Positions 34,805-43,603 of a DNA stretch of 64,000 bases are shown piece by piece (positions within the stretch are counted from its first letter, which is position 1; each line of letters begins with the position of its first letter). The position numbers and the translations under genes are program-made. Under the pieces are notes generated by a model. It saw only the letters and a program-made list of their open reading frames with translations. It had not been told where the DNA came from and ran no database searches. The DNA comes from Sphingobacterium detergens (GTDB lineage Bacteria > Bacteroidota > Bacteroidia > Sphingobacteriales > Sphingobacteriaceae), in assembly GCF_003610355.1 (NCBI RefSeq), contig NZ_RAPY01000003.1, positions 372,001-436,000 on the forward strand, given 5' to 3'.

Positions 34805-35248
34805 TTACGAGGAAGGGGATACCTCCGCGATCACCTCCGTACAACGCTTGTCAATCATTTGAAAAACGGGGTCAAACAAATTATCATCAAAATACGGATC
34901 AGGAACGATATCATCATCTAAAAACAATTGCACCTTCTCCAAATCATCTTTGTTTTCCGCCTGTGCACAGACATCCGCAAAATTCTGACGATCCATGACA
35001 AAAATAAGATCATATTCATTAAAAAATGCAGGTTGGAAATGTCTTGCTCGTTGTCCAGAGATATCGACCCCATATTTTTTTGCAATTGCAATTGCCCTTC
35101 GGTCGGGCGCCTCACCAATATGCCAGTCACCTGTACCTGCAGATTCCACAATCCAGTTTAATTGTTTATCTTTTACTTTTTGCTTCAATATCCCATGTGC
35201 CAATGGCGAACGACAGATATTTCCCAAACAGACCATTAAAATTTTCAT
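34805..35248 (-). CDS. Low-molecular-weight protein-tyrosine phosphatase
   Basis: 147-aa cytosolic phosphatase. The P-loop CLGNICRS (Cys7, Arg13) opens the protein (MKILMVCLGNICRSPLAHG) and the general-acid loop VPDPYFDD is near residue 115, both as in Wzb/YwlE/LMW-PTP enzymes that dephosphorylate tyrosine (or arginine) phosphoproteins. No tyrosine kinase or capsule gene is adjacent, so the substrate is open. Its own unit, followed by a 164-bp gap. Confidence 0.94.
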   Translation of the reverse strand: MKILMVCLGNICRSPLAHGILKQKVKDKQLNWIVESAGTGDWHIGEAPDRRAIAIAKKYGVDISGQRARHFQPAFFNEYDLIFVMDRQNFADVCAQAENKDDLEKVQLFLDDDIVPDPYFDDNLFDPVFQMIDKRCTEVIAEVSPSS

Positions 35249-35811
35249 CGAAATACTTTTTTTAAACCATGCAACCTAAAGAGCAATACGATAAGTCGAC
35301 TATCTCCATTGCTATCAACATTCGGACAGATCGTTTGTTATTGACTTCCTAATAGCCCTCTAAACTTCCATGGATATAATTATACAACAATAACCCCTAA
35401 ACTTGTTCCAGCTCATTTTTCCAAACGGGACCAGTTTCTCTCAACATTATTGCACAAAATAACTAAACTTAAACTATTAAAGAAACAAGCCTGATGAAAT
35501 CGTACTTTCCGGTTACAATTGGAACATCCGGATGCCCCTAATATCCACACATTTTCAATTAAATTTTCATGCATTCAACCATTCACACAAAAGTTTATGA
35601 CAGTGCGCACAATAGGGGATGATATTATGTACCACAATCTTCATCACCAGATGCTAGTAAGGGGTATTTTTTCCGTAATAAATGCGCCAAAATCCGTAAA
35701 GATTTTGCTGGCTCCAAGGACAAAAACGACACCCTTGAATAAAAAAGGTGGCCTAACCTTACGGTTAGAACCACCTAAACTATATTAATCAACCAATTCT
35801 TAATTCATTTT
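35249..35811. other. 563-bp intergenic region between LMW-PTP and htrA-like gene
   Basis: Apart from the HtrA terminator at its right end (35741-35776) I see no gene, RNA family or strong repeat. Short frames exist, for instance a 15-codon ATG frame near 35493, but none is persuasive. Confidence 0.6.
35741..35776 (-). terminator. Terminator of the HtrA-type protease gene
   Basis: Minus strand: AGGTGG-TT-CTAACC, loop GTAA, GGTTAG-G-CCACCT, then six T. Two stacked helices separated by a small internal loop. Starts about 36 nt after the stop. Confidence 0.82.
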
Positions 35812-37374
35812 TTAATATTCCACTGGGAAGCTGAGTTGAACTGCTCCACCTTGCGGAGATACACCTTTTAAGCGTACAATATTACGCTGAGTGGCACCCA
35901 ATGCAGATTCTACATCATCAACACTATTGACAGCTTTTCCATTGATCTCAGTAATGACCAAGCCTCTTTCGACACCGAAGTAATCAAATATACCACCACG
36001 GTTTACTTGTGTCACCACAACACCGGAGTTTACACCCAATTCTTTCTTCTTCGCTGCAGAAGCAGGAATAAAGCTTGCACCTAATTTGTTGTAGATTTCA
36101 GTTGCGCTTTTCGAAGCTTTTCCGCTCGCGCCAGAAGCTGATTTCAGCGACTCCTCACCTTTCAATGTCAAAGAAACCTGTTTTTCCTTACCCTCACGTT
36201 TGTAGGTAATATTCACTTTATCACCCGGACGTAAGCGGCCGATAGTTTCACTTAATACAGGGGAACCTGTAATCAACTTACCATTGACCTTCGTTAAGAT
36301 GTCTCCCTTTTTAATACCAGCAGCTTCAGCAGCTCCACCAGCGACTGCCTCATCCACATATAATCCATTAATCTCTGTAATACCTTTTTCTTTGGCCAAT
36401 TCCGAGGTTATAGGCACATAACTAACACCAATATAACCACGTTTTACATTACCAAATTCAACAAAATCATCCGCAATTTTTTTCACCAAATTAACCGGAA
36501 TCGCAAATCCGTAACCAGCATATACTCCTGTTGGTGACGCAATCGCTGAGTTAATACCTATTAATTCACCAGATGCATTCGTTAATGCACCACCACTATT
36601 CCCTTTGTTGATAACGGCATCTGTCTGTATAAAAGATTCAATAGCCGAGCTTGCAAGTGGCTGCTCTGAACCACCCCCAAAAGGGTTACCGCGTTGCTGT
36701 TGTCCCTCTCTTAATATACCGATATCGCGGCCTGTAGCACTGACGATACCCGCAGTCACCGTAGACTGTAAACCAAGCGGATAACCAAAAGCCAATACCC
36801 ATTCACCCACATTCACATTATCCGAATTACCCATTTTTACAACAGGAAGACCTTTGCCTGCAACTTTCAATAGTGCAATATCAGTATTGGGATCACGTCC
36901 GATCAATTTTGCTTCAAATGTACGTTTGTCTGTCAGTACCACCTCGATCTTATCCGCATCCTCTACCACGTGATTATTGGTAACGATATAACCGTCATCC
37001 GAAATAATAACACCTGACCCCGAGGCCTGTACTGGCTGTGCCTGCATCTGGCGGCGTCCACCGCCCTGTGGCATACCAAAAAATTCTTCAAACATATCAA
37101 AAGGAGAGCCCTGTGATTGTTGGGAACCTTTTCTACTATATGTTGTCTTAATATGTACCACACCTGGAGCTACTGCAGCCGAAGCTTGTGTAAAATCAGG
37201 ATTACCTGTAGAAGACATCACACCTGTACCTGTAGGGTTATTGGCAAAATAAACTTTCTGTTTGTCTTCGAAAGACATACCATCGAGTTTTTTATTCTCA
37301 ATAAGCTTGTAACCACCTAATGCTACTGCTCCACCGAAAACAGCTGTTAATAGCGTTAAACCGACCTTATTCAT
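35812..37374 (-). CDS. HtrA/DegP-family serine protease with two PDZ domains
   Basis: 520-aa envelope protease/chaperone. An N-terminal hydrophobic segment (VGLTLLTAVFGGAVALGGY) acts as signal or anchor. Trypsin-like triad: His135 (VTNNHVVED), Asp165 (NTDIALLKV), Ser260 (GNSGGALTN). Two PDZ domains follow, the first around 300-400 (KRGYIGVSYVPITSEL...), the second from about 430 (GVVVTQVNRGGIFDYFGVE). A Gln/Gly/Pro loop (residues 82-118) precedes the core. It degrades or refolds misfolded periplasmic proteins. Single gene; a perfect -7 box (TACATTTG) lies about 80 nt upstream. Confidence 0.95.
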   Translation of the reverse strand: MNKVGLTLLTAVFGGAVALGGYKLIENKKLDGMSFEDKQKVYFANNPTGTGVMSSTGNPDFTQASAAVAPGVVHIKTTYSRKGSQQSQGSPFDMFEEFFGMPQGGGRRQMQAQPVQASGSGVIISDDGYIVTNNHVVEDADKIEVVLTDKRTFEAKLIGRDPNTDIALLKVAGKGLPVVKMGNSDNVNVGEWVLAFGYPLGLQSTVTAGIVSATGRDIGILREGQQQRGNPFGGGSEQPLASSAIESFIQTDAVINKGNSGGALTNASGELIGINSAIASPTGVYAGYGFAIPVNLVKKIADDFVEFGNVKRGYIGVSYVPITSELAKEKGITEINGLYVDEAVAGGAAEAAGIKKGDILTKVNGKLITGSPVLSETIGRLRPGDKVNITYKREGKEKQVSLTLKGEESLKSASGASGKASKSATEIYNKLGASFIPASAAKKKELGVNSGVVVTQVNRGGIFDYFGVERGLVITEINGKAVNSVDDVESALGATQRNIVRLKGVSPQGGAVQLSFPVEY

Positions 37375-37455
37375 AAACTTATCTATATTTTAAATTGTCT
37401 TAATATAAGCTGATAATTTTTGCTCTTAAAATTACCGATTTTATTCGGATATGTT

Positions 37456-37463
37456 CAAATGTA
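37456..37463 (-). promoter_or_regulatory. Possible -7 element of the HtrA gene
   Basis: TACATTTG on the minus strand matches TAnnTTTG; implies a leader of about 75 nt. No -33 TTTG at correct spacing. Confidence 0.35.
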
Positions 37464-37578
37464 ATACCATTTCAAGGCCTTCGGAAAATCCGACACGTTA
37501 AAAAATGTTAATTGCTAGACAAATGCAATAATTTTAACAAATCTTAACTTTCCACCGATTTTTTGTAACAAAAAAACG

Positions 37579-37586
37579 TATTTTTG
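37579..37586 (+). promoter_or_regulatory. -7 element of dapF
   Basis: TATTTTTG, a perfect TAnnTTTG, 18 nt before the ATG at 37605, giving a leader of about 13 nt. It overlaps an upstream in-frame TTG (37584), which it helps to rule out as a start. Confidence 0.5.
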
Positions 37587-37604
37587 TTACTACAAATCAA
37601 CATA

Positions 37605-38384
37605 ATGGCATCGAAAGTAAGATTTTCAAAATATCAAGGAGCGGGAAATGATTTCATTTTAGTGGACAATCGCAACAATTCCTTTAACCGTGCAGATGAA
37701 GCACTGGTCAAAAACCTTTGTGACCGCAGATTTGGCATTGGTGCAGATGGTCTTATGCTGCTCCAAAACAAAGAAAATTACGACTTTGAGATGATCTATT
37801 ATAATGCAGATGGACGTGAAGGCAGCATGTGCGGTAATGGTGGGCGTTGTATTGTAGCGTTTGCACATGACCTAGGCATTATTACTGACAATACTGCCTT
37901 TTTGGCAGTAGACGGCATACATCATGCTTCCTTATCATCCGATCTTGTCAACCTACAAATGATTGATGTTAGCGAATTTGGTCGCGACGGCGATGCCTAC
38001 ATCTTGCAGACCGGCTCACCCCACTATGTTTCCTTCGTTACAAACCTGAAAGAGAAAAATGTTTTTCAAGACGGTTTTTCGATCCGCAACAACACGACCT
38101 ATGCCAAAGAAGGTATTAACGTCAACTTTATAGAAAAAGAAGAAGATGGTTATTTCCTCCGTACATTTGAGCGCGGTGTAGAAGACGAAACTTATGCCTG
38201 TGGCACCGGTGCTACTGCAGCAGCAATGGCGGTAGCGCTACAAGCAGATCTTCAGGGTGATATCAATATCCCAATTCGTGTATTGGGCGGCCAACTGTAT
38301 GTCTCCTTCCATAAAGACGGACACCATTTTACAGAGGTTTTCCTCAAAGGCCCAGCCCAATTTGTTTTTGAAGGTATTTTTTAG
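37605..38384 (+). CDS. dapF: Diaminopimelate epimerase
   Basis: 259-aa pyridoxal-independent epimerase converting LL- to meso-diaminopimelate for peptidoglycan and lysine. The two catalytic cysteines are present: Cys76 in GSMCGNGGRC and Cys199 in YACGTGATAA; the N-terminus FSKYQGAGNDFILVDNR is diagnostic. The ATG at 37605 is preferred because the -7 box sits just upstream. dapB of the same pathway lies at 55.1 kb, so the pathway is scattered. Confidence 0.97.
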   Translation: MASKVRFSKYQGAGNDFILVDNRNNSFNRADEALVKNLCDRRFGIGADGLMLLQNKENYDFEMIYYNADGREGSMCGNGGRCIVAFAHDLGIITDNTAFLAVDGIHHASLSSDLVNLQMIDVSEFGRDGDAYILQTGSPHYVSFVTNLKEKNVFQDGFSIRNNTTYAKEGINVNFIEKEEDGYFLRTFERGVEDETYACGTGATAAAMAVALQADLQGDINIPIRVLGGQLYVSFHKDGHHFTEVFLKGPAQFVFEGIF

Positions 38385-38569
38385 TCGTTAGATAGAAATA
38401 TTACCCATTGATACATTCAAGCATATGAATAGGCTATCTATATATTTGCTTGAGCTTTTATCCACATCTTCCGCTAGCTATATTTTTTAATTTTCGTTCG
38501 GCAAATTGTGATTAATGGTATATTTTATTGTATATTAGATACCTTTATTTACAAGGTCCGCTATTTTTA

Positions 38570-41455
38570 ATGCAACAGTCAAAGTCATTTCCAGTATATA
38601 AAATCGTTTATTCTATCTGTGAGCATCCCTATCTTGGCTATCTCATTGAGCCACACATGGTCAAACTAAATCCCAATGGGACTTACTCACTACGATATCA
38701 ACGTATATTTAGCAATACTGTAGATGCCTATGCTGCAGAATTGGATGAGGTAGACTACAAGCTCATCCGACTGCTCGACGATATCGAACAGACAAACCTC
38801 ATCAAAAAGTACTATAAAAAAGCAATCAGACCCGTAGACTTCTTCTCTAAAGTTTTTGATAAAAAACTCTATGACCTGTTGCGCCCAAAGATTGATGAAA
38901 AGATGATTCAATTCTTTGAGTCTATCGGAGATAAGCCTCTTTTCATGATGAGTAAAGATGGTTATCCAGCAGATCAGGAAATTAAACGCGCAACATCCGC
39001 GGCCTCTATCTTATTTCACTTTCGCCGAACCGAAGAAGAAACACGTTACTTCCCAACCATAAAGTACGAAAACCAGCGTTTGGAGTTTATGTTTAAAAAT
39101 GCTATTGTATTAACCAATGCACAGGCATGGCTAATTTTAAACAATACATTATACTATTTTGATCAGGCCCTGGAAGGAAAAAAATTGAGTCCCTTTCTCA
39201 ATAAACGATACATTTCTGTCGGAAGAAGTACCGAAAAAAAATATTTTGAAACTTTTGTCTGTGGATTGATCGAGCGTTACCATGTTTATGCAGAGGGTTT
39301 TGAAATACAGACACATCAGCATCAGGCTATCCCTCTACTGCATTTAATCTATGTGGAGGAAGGTGCTTCACAATTACAATTGCAATTCAAATATGGCCCC
39401 CATACCTTTACCGCAGGAGCTGAAAATAAGGTGACCGTCCGAATGGAGTATAACGAGGAGAAAGACCAGTATATCTTTCATCGGGTCAAACGATCTTTAC
39501 AATGGGAGGAACAACAGCAGGAGAATCTTAAATCCTTGGGCTTAGAGGACCTTGACCGCCAACTTGGATTGCTTGCACCATCTATCCAATCCGGAAAACG
39601 CATTTCAATATTTGATTGGATAAATAATCATCAGGAACAAATAAAGGCCCTGGGATTTCAAATTATACAAAACAGTGAACAAAAACGCTTTTTCATAGGA
39701 CATACCTCATTGGACATCGCTATTGATGAGGATAATGACTGGTTTGATATCAGTGCTATCGCTAAATTCGGCCCCTACGAAATCCCCTTTATTCAGTTAA
39801 GAAATCATATTCTAAACAATATTAAAGAATTCACTCTGCCAAATGGTGAAATCGCTATGATTCCCGAAGAATGGTTTGCACAATACAACCATCTCTTTCA
39901 GTTTTCTGCCGACAGACATGAGCTTAAATTAAACAAAGTCCATATCGGACTGCTCTTTGAAATCAGCGAACATACCAAATTGGTTTTCAATCGTAAATTG
40001 CAAAATCTCGCTACTTTCGAAGAAATTGTGGATATTCCCGAGCCAAAACACTTCAAAGGTAATCTCCGGCCTTATCAGAAAGCAGGATATAACTGGTTCA
40101 ACTTTCTGAAACAATATAAATTTGGGGGCTGTCTCGCAGATGACATGGGATTGGGTAAAACCATACAAACCTTAGCCTTATTGCAACAACAGAAAGAACA
40201 GATTGTCGATCAGCAGGAAATACATACATCACTCCTGGTACTACCGACCTCACTTGTTTACAACTGGCAGAAAGAAGCTCATCAATTTGCTCCCCAGCTC
40301 AAAATCCATTTGCATACAGGAAACAATCGCATTAAAGATGCCTCATTGTTCTCCAAATACGATCTAATTATCACAACCTACGGCATTGCACGTATTGATG
40401 AAGATATATTGAGTAGCTTCTATTTTAATTATATCATCTTGGATGAAAGCCAGAATATTAAAAATCCGACATCAAAATCTTTTAAGGCCATAAAAAGTCT
40501 GAAGAGCAAAAATAAACTGGCTTTAAGTGGAACACCTGTTGAAAACTCTGTTTCTGATCTTTGGGCACAGATGCACTTTACCAATCCCGGTTTATTGGGA
40601 AGTTACACCTATTTTCAAAAGGAGTTTGTGCAGCCAATTGAAAAGAAAAAGGATGAAGAAAAAGCACAACGCCTTCAGGCGATTGTCAAACCTTTCATTC
40701 TAAGACGTACAAAAGATCAGGTCGCAAAGGAACTACCGCCCAAAACAGAACAAGTGCTCTATTGTGAAATGACCGATAAACAATCGGAACTTTATGAGAA
40801 GGTCAAATCTGAGTATCGCAATGCCATTCTTGATGGACAATTGGACAACAAACCAAAATCAACACAGATTGCACTATTACAGGGACTGACCAAACTTCGT
40901 CAGCTCGCCAATCACCCTAGAATGGTCGACGAGGACTTCTTGGGTGATTCGGGAAAATTTGACGCCGTCATCGAAACTCTCGAAATGGTGATGCAACGCG
41001 GGAATAAGGTCCTTATTTTCTCCCAATTCGTCAAACAGCTCAATATCTTTAGGCAATATTTTGATAAGAAAGGGACAAATTATGCCTATCTGGATGGAGG
41101 TACCAAAAACCGCGATGAAGCGGTGAGCCAGTTCCGCAAAAATAACAACACCAAATTGTTCTTAATATCGATCAAAGCTGGTGGTGTAGGACTCAACCTG
41201 ATTGAAGCGGATTATGTTTTTATACTAGATCCATGGTGGAATCCTGCGGTAGAACAACAAGCCGTAGACCGTTCACATCGTATTGGACAGACACGAAATG
41301 TATTCATCTATAAATTTATCAGTAAGGATACCGTAGAAGAGAAAATATTAGCGCTACAGAACCGTAAGAAATCCATTGCACAAAGCCTCATTACGACAGA
41401 AGAGAGTTTTATAAAATCACTTTCTCAGGAAGATTTACACGAGCTTTTGGCATAA
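38570..41455 (+). CDS. SNF2-family DEAD/DEAH helicase
   Basis: 961-aa SWI2/SNF2 ATPase. The C-terminal 470 residues hold the motor: LADDMGLGKTIQTLALL (~522-538), TSLLVLPTSLVYNWQKEA, Walker B LDESQNIKNP (~623-632, DESQ in place of the usual DEAQ/DEGH), LSGTPVENSVSDLWAQM, then helicase-C motifs VLIFSQFVKQL, ISIKAGGVGLNL and DRSHRIGQTRNVFIYK. The first ~500 residues show no recognised domain or SWIM zinc motif. Bacterial members act on DNA-bound proteins such as RNA polymerase (compare RapA). The ATG at 38570 is taken; an upstream TTG would add 14 residues. It ends 11 bp from the converging AraC gene, with no hairpin between. Confidence 0.9.
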   Translation: MQQSKSFPVYKIVYSICEHPYLGYLIEPHMVKLNPNGTYSLRYQRIFSNTVDAYAAELDEVDYKLIRLLDDIEQTNLIKKYYKKAIRPVDFFSKVFDKKLYDLLRPKIDEKMIQFFESIGDKPLFMMSKDGYPADQEIKRATSAASILFHFRRTEEETRYFPTIKYENQRLEFMFKNAIVLTNAQAWLILNNTLYYFDQALEGKKLSPFLNKRYISVGRSTEKKYFETFVCGLIERYHVYAEGFEIQTHQHQAIPLLHLIYVEEGASQLQLQFKYGPHTFTAGAENKVTVRMEYNEEKDQYIFHRVKRSLQWEEQQQENLKSLGLEDLDRQLGLLAPSIQSGKRISIFDWINNHQEQIKALGFQIIQNSEQKRFFIGHTSLDIAIDEDNDWFDISAIAKFGPYEIPFIQLRNHILNNIKEFTLPNGEIAMIPEEWFAQYNHLFQFSADRHELKLNKVHIGLLFEISEHTKLVFNRKLQNLATFEEIVDIPEPKHFKGNLRPYQKAGYNWFNFLKQYKFGGCLADDMGLGKTIQTLALLQQQKEQIVDQQEIHTSLLVLPTSLVYNWQKEAHQFAPQLKIHLHTGNNRIKDASLFSKYDLIITTYGIARIDEDILSSFYFNYIILDESQNIKNPTSKSFKAIKSLKSKNKLALSGTPVENSVSDLWAQMHFTNPGLLGSYTYFQKEFVQPIEKKKDEEKAQRLQAIVKPFILRRTKDQVAKELPPKTEQVLYCEMTDKQSELYEKVKSEYRNAILDGQLDNKPKSTQIALLQGLTKLRQLANHPRMVDEDFLGDSGKFDAVIETLEMVMQRGNKVLIFSQFVKQLNIFRQYFDKKGTNYAYLDGGTKNRDEAVSQFRKNNNTKLFLISIKAGGVGLNLIEADYVFILDPWWNPAVEQQAVDRSHRIGQTRNVFIYKFISKDTVEEKILALQNRKKSIAQSLITTEESFIKSLSQEDLHELLA

Positions 41456-41465
41456 TCTAAAGCGA

Positions 41466-42275
41466 TCAATTCTTGTATTCATTAATTTTCGACATATAAA
41501 CCGAAGGACGAATACCCGTTACACGCGTAAAGATGTTACTGAAAGATGATAATTCGCTGTAGCCAATCCGCATAGCGATTTCCAGAATAGAATAGGTATT
41601 TTCAGCCATCAGCTCCAAGGCTTTTGCAATGCGTATAGCCCTTAAAAACCTGATATAGCTGATGCCCATGTCTTCCTTAAAAAGTCGGGAAAGGGATCTA
41701 CTACTCATTCCAAACTGCGCCGCCACTTGTTCGATAGTAAAGGCTTGATCAATATACATGTTTAAATATCGGGCAATACGCCGAAGCTTTTCGCTTTTAG
41801 GATAAGGATGTTGCATAGGAAATGCATCTATCGGCGGACTCATCTCAGGAATAATAGCCATCATCGCCCGTAGTAAACAATACCTTGAATAGCTGGTCTT
41901 TCTACTGATTCCCCCTTCCCAATCTCTCGCAAACAAGAACATCTCTCGCATCAGGTCGTTGCTTAAAAATATATTGGGATCTAAAAGAACCGGATGAACT
42001 CCCTCCTGTTCTTTAAAGTAAAAGCTATACAAGTGAATATGAGAACTGGAACTTTCCAGATGATAAGCAGTATTGGCGGGAATCCACATGTAAAACCGCC
42101 CCGGCAAATACCAATGTTTCGTGGCAGTAAAAACATGTATAATACCACCGTCCGCATAAAGTAATCGTGCTTTCTGATGTATATATTCACGGGAATCAAT
42201 CCGATCTACATGTGTATGACACACATAAAAGTCGTATTCATTGTCATCAATAACCCCTAATTGTTCCTGTTCCAT
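41466..42275 (-). CDS. AraC-family transcriptional regulator
   Basis: 269 aa. The N-terminal half is a cupin-type sensor (YVCHTHVDRIDSREYIHQ, GGIIHVFTATKHWYLPGRFY); the C-terminal part (about 165-265) is the double helix-turn-helix AraC domain with FTIEQVAAQFGMSSRSLSRL and ILEIAMRIGYSELSSFSNIF, ending in the RPSVYMSKI consensus. It is transcribed away from the HlyD-MFS efflux genes, so it very likely regulates them in response to a small molecule. The efflux promoter has a good -7 but no -33 box, consistent with activator dependence. Confidence 0.9.
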   Translation of the reverse strand: MEQEQLGVIDDNEYDFYVCHTHVDRIDSREYIHQKARLLYADGGIIHVFTATKHWYLPGRFYMWIPANTAYHLESSSSHIHLYSFYFKEQEGVHPVLLDPNIFLSNDLMREMFLFARDWEGGISRKTSYSRYCLLRAMMAIIPEMSPPIDAFPMQHPYPKSEKLRRIARYLNMYIDQAFTIEQVAAQFGMSSRSLSRLFKEDMGISYIRFLRAIRIAKALELMAENTYSILEIAMRIGYSELSSFSNIFTRVTGIRPSVYMSKINEYKN

Positions 42276-42361
42276 GATTTAAAATTACATTTTTTTGTCA
42301 TGTGGCGCAAATGAACAAATATCCGTCCGACTATACAAAACTAAACTCCAATCGACAGCAG

Positions 42362-42369
42362 TATCTTTG
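42362..42369 (+). promoter_or_regulatory. -7 element upstream of the efflux genes
   Basis: TATCTTTG, a perfect TAnnTTTG, in the 272-bp AraC/HlyD gap. It would give a leader of about 175 nt before the HlyD ATG. No TTTG 19-21 nt upstream. Confidence 0.4.
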
Positions 42370-42547
42370 TACACAGTTTCACTCCTTGCTTACAGTTGTA
42401 TCCTATACAGCGCATCCAAGCAATCTCGATTCATGAACAATTTGTCATCCTATTTTGGAAATTGCTGGTTGAAACATGGGATACAAATCACCCATACCTT
42501 ACCAGGAGAGTGGATGAAAAAGCATTTAAATATTCATAAAAACAATA

Positions 42548-43597
42548 ATGGGTAAAGAAGAGAATAAAGATAAGACAAAGGGATTTAATAAAGTTTTAGT
42601 TGTATTTGCCGTGACCTTACTGCTCGTAGGGATCGGCATTTTGGGTAGACATCTGCTATTTACTAGTCAGCACGTAACGACAAACGATGCTCAGATAGAT
42701 CAGTACGTTACACCAGTTGCAAGTCGAATAGCGGGCTTTGTGAAAGAAGTCAGATTTGAAGAAAATCAATATGTACATCGTGGCGACACCTTATTACTCA
42801 TCGATGCCAGCGAGTATCAGACCAAAGTAGATATGGCGAATGCCGAACTTCGAAGTAGTCAGCGGAATGCCGAAGTGATTGTCAAAAGCACAAATGTTAC
42901 CGCCAATAGCATTTCTGTCCAAAAAGCAAAATTAGAGGCTGCCAAAGTGAGTGTATGGCAAACGGAACAAGATTATAGACGATTTAAAAATTTGTTTGAA
43001 GCAGATGCTGTGGCCAAACAACAATACGATAATGCCAAGGCAGCATATGAAATTTCTTTGGCGCAACTCAATGCCATACAGGAAGAATACAACGCTGCAC
43101 AATTAAATACAAGCAAAGAAAAAGCCAACGAGCTACCTGCCAGAGCAAATATCGATATTAAAAAAGCTGCAAAAAACAATGCGGAGGTCTTCCTTTCCTA
43201 TACCATAGTGACTGCACCTTACAATGGTTTTGTTGGGAGAAGAACAATCCAACCCGGACAATTTGTTAAAGAAGGACAAACTTTAGTCAATGTTGTCAGT
43301 GAAGAAAAATGGATAAATGCGAACTTTAGAGAGACCCAACTAGCGAATCTCACCGAGGGTACCGAGGTGAATATACAAGTAGATGCCTTTCCAAATTTAC
43401 ATCTCAAAGGAATCATTCACTCTTTTTCTCCAGCCTCGGGGTCTAGATTTTCGGTCATACCTCAGGATAACGCAACCGGAAACTTCGTTAAAATTGAACA
43501 GCGCATACCGATCAAAATTATCTTTTCACCAAAACAGGACCTGACAAAACTACGTGCTGGAATGAACGTCGTAGTTCATTCCGCTCACCAATCTTAA
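42548..43597 (+). CDS. HlyD/EmrA-family membrane fusion protein
   Basis: 349-aa periplasmic adaptor of a multidrug exporter. One N-terminal membrane helix (about 16-35), the EmrA-type barrel-sandwich start TTNDAQIDQYVTPVASRIAG, a lipoyl half (VHRGDTLLLIDASEYQ), a long coiled-coil hairpin (residues ~75-200, KAKLEAAKVSVWQTEQDYRR), then SYTIVTAPYNGFVGRRTIQP and a C-terminal beta-barrel. It bridges the following MFS pump to an outer-membrane factor, which is not encoded here. Six bp separate it from the MFS gene. Confidence 0.93.
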   Translation: MGKEENKDKTKGFNKVLVVFAVTLLLVGIGILGRHLLFTSQHVTTNDAQIDQYVTPVASRIAGFVKEVRFEENQYVHRGDTLLLIDASEYQTKVDMANAELRSSQRNAEVIVKSTNVTANSISVQKAKLEAAKVSVWQTEQDYRRFKNLFEADAVAKQQYDNAKAAYEISLAQLNAIQEEYNAAQLNTSKEKANELPARANIDIKKAAKNNAEVFLSYTIVTAPYNGFVGRRTIQPGQFVKEGQTLVNVVSEEKWINANFRETQLANLTEGTEVNIQVDAFPNLHLKGIIHSFSPASGSRFSVIPQDNATGNFVKIEQRIPIKIIFSPKQDLTKLRAGMNVVVHSAHQS

Positions 43598-43603
43598 TCA
43601 TTC

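Noticed and set aside
35519..35788. 89-codon frame in the gap before the HtrA gene
   Set aside because: Runs through the HtrA terminator hairpin and needs a TTG start; no recognisable features.
42295..42555. 86-codon open frame ahead of the HlyD gene
   Set aside because: Overlaps the efflux promoter -7 box and the HlyD start; composition not protein-like. A shorter 40-codon leader frame inside it cannot be excluded.
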